Of a stretch of 36,509 nucleotides of DNA, positions 10,353 through 19,107 are shown one piece after another. The notes under the pieces are model-generated. The model was not told where the DNA came from, did not search any database, and saw nothing but the letters and a program-made list of their open reading frames with translations. The stretch covers positions 1 to 36,509 of the forward strand of contig JAGFNK010000521.1 in the NCBI GenBank assembly GCA_025769875.1, written 5' to 3'. Every line of letters begins with the position of its first letter. Position 1 is the stretch's first letter. Both the position numbers and the translations under genes were made by a program. The DNA is from Russula earlei. Taxonomy: Eukaryota; Basidiomycota; Agaricomycetes; Russulales; Russulaceae.

Positions 10353-10547
10353 TGGGTCCCAAGACTTGTGCCAGACGCGGGTGTAGTGCCAGTCTTTGTG
10401 CCAGTAGCAGTAAGGATCTTTGCAATAGAACGGGAGTTGAAACAGATATTGATCTCCTTTTGTGAGGTGAAAGATGCGTCTTCTGTGATCGTGTGGTTTG
10501 TAAAGGCCTTCTCCCTTTACTACTTCTGCGTAGGTGGCTACTGGGAT
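10353..10547 (-). CDS. Cys/His module, first copy (element 1)
   Basis: Reads IPVATYAEVVKGEGLYKP, a basic middle (HDHRRRIFHL), then LPFYCKDPYCYWHKDWH and ends at a TAG (10352-10350). It is exactly 204 nt upstream of and in frame with the second copy, so the pair is a tandem duplication. It directly follows the end of ORF0b (stop at 10549) but in the +1 frame. Element 4 lacks the module altogether, so it is an optional cassette between ORF0b and gag. Confidence 0.55.
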
Positions 10548-10548
10548 T

Positions 10549-11035
10549 CTATAGAGGGACGGTGGTCCAGTGTGTTGCGTCCCAGGGGTATGTGACGGCG
10601 TAGGCTGGTAGTAATATGGGGATGCCCCTTCGTTGGCTTTGGAGGTTCTGGGTGATGCGAAAATATTCTTCCGTGACGCCAGAGTATGTTATTGCTACTC
10701 GACCTTTCCAGAGGAAACCTTCGAAGTCTAAGGGATGTGGGGCAAATTGATTGATTTCTTCTATTGGATGGTCTATGCGCACGAATGCTTGAGTTCTCGC
10801 GTGCCACAGTTCTTTGCAATGATTCTTGAAATCTAATAGTTCCCTACGAGTTCTATGAGGTAGTACTGATCCTAAGTATGCTAGCTCGGGGAAGTAGCAC
10901 CGTAAGCCAACTATAGAACCTGGAGGCGACTGGCTACTACTTGAATGCTCTACTAAAGGAGTAGCGAAAGGGGTTAACTGTCGATCAGTATACGGAAGTG
11001 GGATTGGGATAACTGGGGGAGTTAATGGTAAAGGG
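10549..11035 (-). CDS. ORF0b C-terminal part (out of frame with ORF0b in this copy)
   Basis: An ATG-less frame of about 160 codons: ERPLPLTPP, then LRCYFPELAYLGSVLP, RRELLDFKNHCKELWHART, LDFEGFLWKGRVAITYS, AYAVTYPWDATHWTTVPL-stop. Element 4 encodes the same order (ERPLPPTPP, ELHLYLPEQSFLALNLP, KRELLEFKNYC, AYTIAYPWNNGHWT), so it is the continuation of ORF0b. The join to ORF0b near 11040 needs a -1 (or +2) shift. Function unknown. In element 4 this frame ends by overlapping the gag ATG in ATGA. Confidence 0.6.
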
Positions 11036-11039
11036 CGCT

Positions 11040-12076
11040 CTACTCTTGAAACTGCAGAAGCAGAGCGGCGGCCTCTTCGTCTGTGAGAGGGCGCCAGAGT
11101 GGTTGATGCGGGAGGTGTCTATCTCCTGGGGTCCACAGGGTTATTCCTGGTGGCGTGGGGGGTGTGTCGGGTCGGAAGCCGCAGTTGCACACTTCTCTGA
11201 GGCAGAGACAGACGCCGGGACGAGTTGGTGTAGGGGACCAATGGGTGCGGATGCTACTAGTCGGGGTTCGTCTTACTACAGGGGTGAGAGGTCGGCTGAT
11301 GGTGGAAAGTTCTTCGGGGACAGGGGGGCCAGTATAAACTGCTGGCGGCGGAGAATAGAGTCCTGCGGGGTCTACAAGGTTCTGAGGGGCGTCCACGATG
11401 CTGTGGGTCCAGGTAGTCTCTCTCCAATTGTAAATGTACCTTCTGCCTTCCACGTAAGCCAATTGGAGGGTTGCGGGTCCTCCCTGGGTAGATCTGTTAA
11501 GGCGGAGGTAATTAAACTGCACCGAGATGTGTTCGTGCGTGAGGGTGAAAAGGGACAGGTAGTATGAGGCTTGGCCTTCCAGTAGTTCTTGGACGAGAGC
11601 GTAATGCTGAGGCAGGATAACTTCAGTCCACAACTTCTCGTCGCTGTCAGTGAGGGTGAGGATGCCAGTTGGCTCTCCGTCGAAGTTTCTAGAGCTGGAG
11701 AGGTACCAAAACAAGAGTTGGCGGCGAGCGGGTTCGACGAGGTGACCAAGGGTGTCGATGAACAAATCGTACTGTATTTGATTGAGGACTTGTCCGAATG
11801 GGAGGAGGCCTACTAAGTCTCGGAGGACGTAGGCGTTGTGAGACCAGATTTCAATTTGTTGTCGGTCGTAGACGTTGACAATCGAGACTGGGGGAAAGTA
11901 AATGTCCCGAAGGATGGGAAGGTGGTTAACAATGAGTCCGTGCTGCTGGAGGACTGCGTCGTCCTCTGAGTCGTACTCAGAGTTGGTGCTCGGGTTGGGG
12001 GAAACTGTGAATCGCGGAGGCACTGCAGACAAAGCTTTGATTTCTTTAGTCTAGTGTTACAAGGGTAGTTCTTACT
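11040..12076 (-). CDS. ORF0b: conserved AUG-less protein opened by splicing
   Basis: An open frame of about 327 codons with no methionine codon of its own. Removing the 53-nt intron 12075-12023 joins A (12076) to TG (12022-12021) and makes an in-frame AUG: MPPRFTVSPNPSTN. Visible stretches are an acidic N-terminus (SEYDSEDD), LLPFGQVLNQ, PARRQLLFWYL, LWTEVILPQHYALV, SVQFNYLRL, a Pro-rich part with YTGPP, and a motif CNCGFRPDTP..ITLWTPGDRHLP. Element 4 keeps these (PARQQLLYWHL, LWTRIIQPRHH, VQFYHLRL, CMCSYRPETP, ITLWTPGNYHLP) at much lower DNA identity, which argues for a real protein. Function unknown; the paired Cys could bind metal. No signal peptide or membrane segment seen. Confidence 0.62.
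12023..12075 (-). other. Predicted intron 2 of element 1 (53 nt), creates an AUG
   Basis: Donor GTAAGA after GAAA, branch-like ACTAAA, pyrimidine-rich TTTGTCTGCAG acceptor. The spliced junction reads GAA A|TG CCT, an AUG with purine at -3, in frame with ORF0b. A second possible donor (GTGTTA, 12114) would remove 92 nt and fuse ORF0a to ORF0b, also giving A|TG. Confidence 0.62.
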
Positions 12077-12091
12077 TTCAAGAACTATGCA

Positions 12092-12999
12092 CTAGGTAGC
12101 GATATTGATAACACTTGGGCGAAGAGGGTCCAAAGTAAGCAGAGGATTCAGAGGGAGACGGGGGAGGAAACAGAAGCGAGACAAGGCAGGGTAGACACGG
12201 AGGTTGTCTAGGGAGTTCGAGAAACTGTTCTCGAATGATATATATCCTCCCTCGGCTATCTTTAGGTAAGCGTATGAGTAATAAACTCTGCCGTCGAGAA
12301 AGTCGTGGATGGAGGTAAGGATAAAAGACCCTTGGTAGGCAAATCGATAAATGGGGGGCAATGTCTCCAAATGACGATATATGGATGAGTTAAACAAGTA
12401 GTGGAGGCGACCGAAGGGGAAGTCTATGTCCGGAGGGTGTATCCCCACGGAACTACACACCTCGAAGCTAGCCAAGCTAAACTGTTTGACGAGATCGCGG
12501 TTGGTAGGCAGTACCGCAAAAGTGTGGGCGGTTTTGGCTCGAAAGGGGGAAACAAAGATGTCGGTGGATGGTCGCTGGAGCAAGTGGCCTATAGTAGGGA
12601 TGGTGGAAAGGGCGTCGCGTCGTGCTGCTTCCTCCAAAGGGCGCCAGTGTTCTACTTCGTTATGCCGGACACGATAGACTTGAAACTGGTGGGGGTGGAA
12701 GGCGTACTCCGCGCAGTCCGGAGGATTAAAGAAACCTTGTGGGATCGGAGGAATGTTTTCTTGATTATCAGGAGGGTTGTCCTCTTCGTAAGTCCCCGGA
12801 AGGGGAAGAATTGCAACAGGGGGAAGTCCGGGTGGCGGAGATAGGGTTGAGACAAGTGGAAGAGATTGGGGAAGTGATAATAGTTGGATGTCGGGAGTGT
12901 GGGGCTCCAAGGAACTAAGGGTCGGAATGTCGTTGGACACTTGATGAGTCGACTGGTCAGCACGGGTGGTAAGAGACTGTCCAGATGTCAAGACTCACT
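12092..12999 (-). CDS. ORF0a: AUG-less protein opened by splicing at the LTR end
   Basis: A frame of about 282 codons with no methionine codon. Joining A (12999, in the LTR) to TG (12939-12938) across intron 1 gives an in-frame AUG: MSNDIPTLSSLEPHTP. The N-terminal part is Pro-rich (LSPPPGLPPVAILPLPG); the middle has CAEYAFHPHQFQVYRVRHNE and EHWRPLEEAARRDALS; the C-terminal part is aromatic (IYRHLETLPPIYRFAYQGSF). It stops at TAG 12094-12092, five codons before the AUG made by intron 2 and in the same frame, so readthrough or reinitiation could link the two. There is no second copy in this window to compare, and I do not recognise the protein. Confidence 0.5.
12940..12998 (-). other. Predicted intron 1 of element 1 (59 nt), creates an AUG and removes the primer site
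   Basis: Donor GTGAGT lies inside the last 13 bp of the LTR, branch sequence GCTGAC is 17 nt before the acceptor ATCAAG. The junction CAACA|TGTCC makes AUG with A at -3, in frame with ORF0a. The primer-binding site (12974-12983) is inside the intron. The donor is kept in the solo LTRs of this family. Confidence 0.62.
12974..12983 (-). promoter_or_regulatory. Self-priming primer-binding site of element 1
   Basis: Sense TGGACAGTCT, 2 nt from the LTR end, is exactly complementary to AGACTGTCCA at the predicted RNA 5' end (13227-13218). This matches the Tf1 mode, in which the first 11 nt of the transcript prime reverse transcription. Priming by a tRNA whose 3' end is ..TGTCCA is the alternative. 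Confidence 0.65.
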
Positions 13000-13945
13000 G
13001 TTGAACTATCCAGTTCAAGAGCGAGGGATAAGCTCGAAGACGAGTCGATAGACGTCCAAGACCGCGTGGGCAAGGAGTAGAACCCAGAGGAGCAACAAAT
13101 ACCAGAGAGGTATTGTTACTGTGAGAGTAGAACAATCACGCAGGGAAGAGGCCAGGATAGTCACAAGGGGATGGTCCTTAAAGGAGTATCCCAGGAATGG
13201 AGAGTGCCGTAAACAAATGGACAGTCTGAGGACTGTCCGCTACTTTATTGAGCGCTTATATACTACAAGAGAGTTGCTAAATAGGGAACAAGTCATAACC
13301 TTGTTATCAAGCACAATAGAGTGATGAGTAAGAAGTCGGAGGACGCTTACTGAGCATGCTCAGTCATGCTCAGTAAGCTGCTGAGTAAGAAGCTTCTCTT
13401 GATGAGTAAGAGCTTCCATTGTCCACGTGTTCACTGCTTTAGTACACGTGCAAGCACCTGATTCATTTCCTGTTAGTTAGTTTAGGGCCGGTCATTTGAG
13501 GACTTGTAGTTTGGTTATGGAATAGTGTTATCTTATAAGGCCCTTATATAGTTCTATTAGGGTCCTTAGAGTCGACCCTAATACTTCTATTAAGGTCCTT
13601 AGTGTTGCCTTATAGTTCGTTCTATAGTTATTAGAGTTGGTCTAATAACGCGTTGTAGGGCTTTTGATACTAGGTTAGTACCTATTGTAGAGTTCCTAGG
13701 GTCGTTCCAAATGGTCCTTAGGAAGGCTCTAATACTGTCCTTAGTTGCTAGAAGGGTTGCCTTTAAGTGGGGCTTGCTGTATGTCGATTGTGCCGAGAAT
13801 CGCTCGCGCAACAATGCGCGCGCGATATTGTGGACACCTCTACTCACCCCTTTTGCTCGTGTGAACAGGGTGGCATCATAGAGGCTGGGTTTCCTCCTAT
13901 AAGGGAGGGTCCTTCAAGGGTCCTCCCGGGGAATGGTTCATGACA
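12986..13945 (-). repeat. 5' LTR of element 1
   Basis: 960 bp, TGTCA..TGACA ends. U3 holds a perfect 14-bp palindrome CTGAGCATGCTCAG (13350-13363) followed by a related half-site; R starts about 13227; U5 ends with the GTGAGT donor. Drives sense transcription to the left. Confidence 0.92.
13218..13262 (-). promoter_or_regulatory. TATA box and predicted transcription start of element 1
   Basis: Sense TATATAAG (13262-13255) lies 35 nt before A at 13227. That A begins the 10-nt stretch complementary to the primer site. The start overlaps an inverted repeat GGACAGTC-CTCA-GACTGTCC. Element 3 has the same geometry with 34 nt. Confidence 0.62.
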
Positions 13946-13950
13946 GGAAC
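13946..13950. repeat. Right target-site duplication of element 1 (GGAAC)
   Basis: Exact repeat of 3751-3755 immediately after the LTR. Confidence 0.9.
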
Positions 13951-14064
13951 AGCTAATGACGAAAGTTCGGCCTGCACAATCGACGGCTATGAACGGCTCT
14001 AGACATAAGAAGGTGACCAAAGTGCAGATGAGTGGTCACAGCAGCTGTGGTGTGCTGTCATTTT

Positions 14065-14616
14065 GATGGAGCCAGGTGGTGACCAGGGTGTGGTCAAGTT
14101 GCGGTGAGGGGGAGACAATGCAAAGGAGAGGCTGGAGGGGGGATAGGGAGAGTGCTGGTGGGTGGTTGCTTGGGTGCTGATGGCGCTGCTGAATGCAATT
14201 GTGGGTGGGATGATTGGAGAGATTGGATGGCAGATGCAAGGTAGAGGAGCAAGGGGGTGTGGATGTAGAAAGGGAGAGGGAAGACAGCAGCAGGCTGGGA
14301 AATGGATGCATAGGCAGTGTGCAGATCTCTGACTAACAAAATGAGAGACTAGTAAAAGAGGAGAAAAAGTGTACTGAAATGTACAGTAGCAACACTGTCC
14401 GATAGCAATGAAGATGGTGGCATGGTACAGGGCTCTTTGGTGGTGCATCAGGACTCATCAGTGCATGGTGAAGGCAGGGGCATTGAGGGCAAGGGTGTGC
14501 AGCAGTTGATTGGTGTGAGGTGGCATGCTGGTAGTGGTGATGATGATGCAAGGATAAAGAGGAGATGGCATGAAAGGAATATGCACATATGTACTCTTGT
14601 AAGTGATTCATGGCCA
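14065..14616 (-). repeat. Inverted repeat, left arm
   Basis: The reverse complement of this stretch closely matches 15921-16455 plus 14955-14971. On the minus strand it is pyrimidine-rich with open Ser/Pro/His-rich frames in both arms (for example HPHPLAPLP and HPHPLTPLP), but no known domain. Similarity ends near AAGTGATT at 14602-14612. Probably two copies of one unclassified repeat in opposite orientation. 13951-14064 continues it without a recognisable partner. Confidence 0.6.
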
Positions 14617-14971
14617 GCCATATAGCTGTGTGGGTGAGTTGACATCGAGGCCATGCTGAGATGCAAGGGAGGCAAAGGCAAGTGAATCAGTCTTGAATTG
14701 TGACTGAAAGACAGAACACTCACCCATAAAGTGACCACAAGCAGAACGCACTGAACAATGGACTTGACAATGTTCATATATGGCATGTTCGACCTCAAGA
14801 GCAAGAGAATGGGCAATGTGAAGGTGAGGTGGGTGTGAGAAGCGATGTACAGTGTCCAAGTGATGTGTGGCAGCCAGGAAGCAACTCAAAAAAAACAAGT
14901 GTACACATATGTGCCACTGAATCACTCAGCGTTTGCATTCACATTTGTTTGCCACAAATCACTTACAAGAG
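14617..14971. other. Spacer between inverted repeats, no gene seen
   Basis: No coding signature. The last 17 bases (14955-14971) belong to the right inverted-repeat copy, split from the rest by the solo LTR. Confidence 0.45.
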
Positions 14972-15920
14972 TGTCATGAACCATTCTCTGGAGAGGGCCC
15001 TTGAAGGACCCTTCCTTATAGGAGGAAACCCAGCCTCTATGGTGTCACCCTGTTCACACAAGCAAAAGGGGTGAGTAGAGGTGTCCACAATATTGCGCGA
15101 GCAATTCTCGGCACAATCGACATACAGCAAGCCCCACTTAAAGGCAACCCTTCTAGCAACTAAGGACAGTATTAGAGGCCTTCCTAAGGACCATTTGGAA
15201 GGACCCTAGGAACTCTACAATAGGTACTAACCTAGTATCAAAAGCCCTACAACGCGTTATTAGACCAACTCTAATAACTATAGAACGAACTATAAGGCAA
15301 CACTAAGGACCTTAATAGAAGTATTAGGGTCGACTCTAAGGACCCTAATAGAACTATATAAGGGCCTTATAAGATAACACTATTCCATAACCAAACTACA
15401 AGTCCTCAAATGACCGGCCCTAAACTAACTAACAGGAAATGAATCAGGTGCTTGCACGTGTACTAAAGCAGTGAACACGTGGACAATGGAAGCTCTTACT
15501 CATCAAGAGAAGCTTCTTACTCAGCAGCTTACTGAGCATGACTGAGCATGCTCAGTAAGCGTCCTCCGACTTCTTACTCATCACTCTATTGTGCTTGATA
15601 ACAAGGTTATGACTTGTTCTCTATTTAGCAGTTCCCCTGTAGTATATAAGCGCTCAATAAAGTAACAGGACAGTCCTCAGACTGTCCATTTGTTTACGGC
15701 ACTCTCCATCCCTGGGATACTCCTTTAAGGACCATCCCCTTGTGACTATCCTGGCCTCCTCTCTGCGTGATTGCTCTACTCTCACAGTAACAGTGCCCCT
15801 CTGGTATTTGTTACTACTCTGGACATTACTTCTTGCCCACGCCATCTTGGACATCTATCGACTTGTCTTCGAGCTTATCCCTCACTCTTGAACTGGATAG
15901 TTCAACAGTGAGTCTTGACA
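14972..15920 (+). repeat. Solo LTR of the element-1 family
   Basis: 949 bp with TGTCA..TGACA ends, opposite orientation to element 1. It keeps the TATA box, the AGACTGTCCA start region and the GTGAGT donor near its end. The flanks are ..ACAAGAG and AGAGTAC..; the uninterrupted sequence in the left inverted-repeat arm (reverse complement ACAAGAGTACATATG) shows the insertion site and implies a 4- or 5-bp duplication sharing one T. Confidence 0.9.
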
Positions 15921-16455
15921 AGAGTACATATGTGCATATTCCTTTTGTGCCATCTCCTCTTTGTCCTCACATTATCATTGTTGCCGCCAGCACGCCACCT
16001 CACCCCCATCAACTGCTGCATGCCCTTGCCCTCAACGCCCTCACCTTCACCATGCACCAACAAGTCCTGATGCACTGCTGAAGAGCCCCATACCATGCTG
16101 CCATCTTCGTTGCCATTGGACGGTGTTGCTACTGTATGTTTCAGTATGCTTTTTCTCCCCTTTTACTAGTCTCTCATTCTGTTAGTCAGAGATCTGCATG
16201 CCACCTATGCATCCATTTCCCAGCCTGCCACCATCTTCCCTCTCCCTTTCTACATCCACACCCCCTCACTCCTCTACCTCACATCTGCCATCCAATCTCT
16301 CTAATTGTCCCACCCACAATCATGTTCAGCAGCACCATAAGCACCCAAGCAACCACCCACCAGCACTCTCCCTATCCCCCCTCCAGCCTCTCCTTTGCAT
16401 TGTCTCCCCCTCATGTCATGACTTGACCACACCCCTCATCACCATACCTGGCCTC
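15921..16455 (+). repeat. Inverted repeat, right arm
   Basis: Matches the reverse complement of 14065-14616 from AGAGTACATATGTGCATATTCC to about CTTGACCACACCC..CCTGGC. The arm ends where an older LTR remnant begins at 16460. Confidence 0.65.
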
Positions 16456-16459
16456 AGCC

Positions 16460-17110
16460 TGTCAAGACTCACTGTTGAACAATTGTTGAAAATGTGCAGT
16501 GCGTGTGATTAGATAGCAGCAGATGATAAGATTGCAGGCAGATCTATCAGACAATAGTTCAGTTTAGTTGATACAAAACTGATATAAATAATGTACCTAT
16601 CAGATAATAGCTACAACACGTTATCAGTACAGAGCGATAAGATATCATAGACTAAGTACTCACTTCAGTTTAGTTGATACAAAACTGAAGTGATCTATGT
16701 GCTTTGTGGCATTCTTAAGTACCTCAGACCACCACTAAGTGCAGTGCAGCTAACTACCATTATGGATCACTAAGTATGTCCGAGGATCAGTGGTAACTAG
16801 CTACTGATTGTCCGAAATCATCTAATCAATGTCTCTAACATGTGCTGCAGCATATGAGCTGAAGCCGGTAATGCCCAGTCCAGGTGATCCAACATGTCAA
16901 CACATCAGAGTTGTGATTGCATCACAATGCACCTGGGGCTCAGGCCAGTGCTGATCTCAACAACAATCCAGTTCAAGAGCAAGGGGTTAGTTCAAAGACG
17001 AGTCAATAGATGTCCAAGACAGCATGGGTGAGAAGTAGAGTCCAGAGCAGTAACAAATACCAGAGAGGTATGGTTACTGGTAAGGTTGAGCAGGTACGCA
17101 GAGTGTTCCA
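16460..17110 (-). repeat. Old, split LTR remnant related to element 1
   Basis: Starts TGTCAAGACTCACTGTTGAAC (16460-16480), identical to the element-1 LTR edge, and resumes after the inserted solo LTR with CCAGTTCAAGAGC.. to about 17110, clearly diverged. A TTGACA at 17918-17923 could be the far end, which would give about 980 bp without the insert, but the middle is not alignable by eye. Confidence 0.6.
16479..16967. mobile_element. Solo LTR of a third family with ACAAT target duplication
   Basis: 16484-16962 (479 bp) begins TGTTGA and ends TCAACA, and is flanked by ACAAT on both sides (16479-16483 and 16963-16967), splitting the older LTR. It holds a TATAAATA on the plus strand near 16583 and an exact 25-nt direct repeat at 16558-16582 and 16664-16688 whose arms CAGTTT/AAACTG can form a hairpin. 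No full element of this family is in the window. Confidence 0.8.
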
Positions 17111-18577
17111 ATGGTGTTGACCGCGCTAGAGTGGCCACCACAGAACAAGAGAAGAAACAACAAGCAGATCAGCTAAGGTACTGTAGATAATCTGTAGCCA
17201 AGGATCCAATCACTCACAGGAAGCCTGGAAAAGAAGTGTTCGGTTGCTGAGTGTATACTCCAGACAGGATAACTGATCACAATCCATAAAGCCAAGCGAG
17301 ATCCAGGTACCGGAATCACAGTAATAGATTAACACATGTGTGGACATATGCCTCATGCGCTGATGCTGGATGTGGAATGATGGGACACTTCTTTGCATGT
17401 GTAGAGCTGGAGTTATGAAGTCAATAAACAATAGATTGTTTTCCAGATAGCTGTGCACGATGTTCCAATCTTTGATGTGTAAATTTGAACACCCCTCTTG
17501 AGTGTATGTGATGCATCCCTCATTCCGAAGCAGCGTGCGCACTGTGCAGTCACATGCATCGGCCTTTGGTACATGTAGAATGTCTATGAGGATTAATAAG
17601 GATATCTCCAAGGTTTTCTGGCCAGCAGGATGGATGCAGATCTAGTCCCAATCTGTCTGATGACTGTATAACCTCCCAGAGTAATAGATCTGGAGGCCAG
17701 AGCACAAATAATGAAGTCAGGGGTCCGGAATGGACTAATATGATGAGGAGCTCCGTAGTTGATCAAGATCTAGCTGCTGTGTAAAGGGAAACTCAGAATC
17801 TCATATTCATCGGATGTTTGACACCTCAGTGATAGTAGCAGTACCCTGAGCTTCATTGTCGCTGGAGGAATATGGAGGGTACTGGGTGGTGAGTGTGGCA
17901 AGGGTGTGCTGTAACTGTTGACAAGCAAAGGCAGGAGTTCTACTGATGCTGGTTTAGTGCTGACAAAGATGATAATTACCCCAAAAAAGCTGGGGCTTGA
18001 TGGCCCAGCTCCAGCTTTTCAAATCATAGGCCGGGCCAAAGCCATCATGAAGCTGTCACTTTGGCCCAGCTCAGCCCGGCCTATTTCAGCCTGGCTTGGC
18101 CTGGCTCATGGCCTGAGGCTGGGCTGGGCAAAACACTAATGCCAACCCATGCAGGTATGGACCAAGGGTAGGCACAGGTAGGGGTACAGGTACACAAGAT
18201 GTGACATGGGGCTGCTGGACCAAATGTCACCAAACATGTGCAATGTAAATGGCATTCTCTGTGGCAGTGACCTGTGCCACTGTTCCAACACCCCTACTGC
18301 TGACATGCAGTCTCTTATCCATCATGAGTCTGGTCTTAAGGAGAAATTGCCTATTGTACCCCTTTGCCACATCAATTCCCCATACCACAGTGCAGTGCCC
18401 CAAAACCCCTTCCATTAGATATGGTATATAGGACCTAGATCTGAAGTTATGTAGGTTCCAGTAGGTTTCCTAGGTTTCCAGTCCCAGACTGTCCAGCCAG
18501 GTTTCCAAGGAAATGGACCTGGGTTTCCGAGTGTCTGAATTTCCAGGTGTTTCGCTGGTTTTTGCTGGTTTCTCAAC
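17111..18577. other. No recognisable gene
   Basis: A 133-codon minus-strand frame at 17210-17611 has no visible domain. 18005-18130 is rich in GGCCCAGC and CCTGGC words like those at 3190-3250. 18450-18560 repeats GGTTTCC about six times. None of this supports a gene; the junction with element 2 is near 18575. Confidence 0.4.
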
Positions 18578-19107
18578 TTGAGAAACCTCTCCACCTTTGA
18601 ACAACTCCTTACTAAAACAGGATGGCCAGAGACAGATGTGATCGCCATTGAGAGTTTCAAAAATGGACTCAAAAGTGGACTCTACCATGCAATCCTAAAC
18701 AGGGACACCTGGGCTACCACTCTCCAGGAATGGAAGGAAGAAGCCAGGAGACAACACCGATGATTTGTCACTATCAGAGAAAAACTCAAAGGAAAGAAGA
18801 CTACACATTCCCCCTCAGAACACAAGTCTCATCACCCTGACCGAATGCAAGTAGACACTGCCAAGTCCAACTTCAAAAAACTTACAGAAGAAGAATGAAA
18901 ACAACTAGCAAAGGAAGGATGTTGCTTCCGTTGCAGGGAGAAAGGCCACCTCAGCTGAGAATGCCCCAAAAACACGGCTCCCACCACTTCTAAAGCCCAC
19001 ATCACTGAATCAACCCCAGAACCGTCTAAAGAAGAAGAACCAGCTTCCATGGTAGCATGCATGAAGGCCCTGCCAGCTGAAGAACGAGCCAAAATCTGGG
19101 ACCTCAT
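18578..19107 (+). pseudogene. gag: Element 2 gag fragment (capsid end and zinc knuckle)
   Basis: Reads LSTFEQLLTKTGWPETDV, FKNGLKSGLYHAIL, then a basic linker and the CCHC knuckle CFRCREKGHLS*EC. In-frame stops at 18761, 18896 and 18956 are all TGA at places where related Gags have Arg (for example HLSREC), so each fits CGA to TGA. The frame resumes after the LTR insertion at 21040 and stops at TAG 21059-21061. The 5' half is missing. Confidence 0.85.

Larger units (their letters stand above)
10170..13227 (-). other. AUG-free leader of element 1
   Basis: I searched every line of the plus strand for CAT from 10170 upward. None occurs until 13294-13296. The sense RNA from the predicted start (13227) to the gag ATG therefore has no AUG in any frame over about 3.06 kb. 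The U3 part of the same LTR (13294-13945) holds at least eight. The stretch is not a simple low-complexity region and encodes long open frames. Confidence 0.9.
3756..13945 (-). mobile_element. Element 1: complete Ty3/gypsy chromovirus, 10.2 kb
   Basis: Two LTRs (924 and 960 bp, ends TGTCA..TGACA) flank an internal region with, in sense (minus) order: self-priming site, ORF0a, ORF0b, two small Cys/His modules, gag, then protease, reverse transcriptase, RNase H, integrase and chromodomain, and a polypurine tract. The perfect GGAAC duplication shows it is a single intact insertion. The LTRs differ by scattered substitutions and one indel of about 34 bp. Coding frames are interrupted by single-base shifts, not by nonsense codons. 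The ORF0 region makes it unusually long for a chromovirus. Elements of the Tf1/sushi branch are the closest analogues I know, on the basis of the self-priming site and the chromodomain. Confidence 0.93.

Noticed and set aside
11025..11567. Plus-strand ORFs of 180 and 147 codons at 11025-11567 and 12401-12844
   Set aside because: They mirror ORF0a/ORF0b, whose minus-strand frame is supported by homology to element 4 in the ORF0b case; the plus-strand frames have no such support.
12094..12998. Weak resemblance between ORF0a and ORF0b (for example FGRLHYLF versus FGQVLNQI)
   Set aside because: Too short and gapped to claim an internal duplication by eye.
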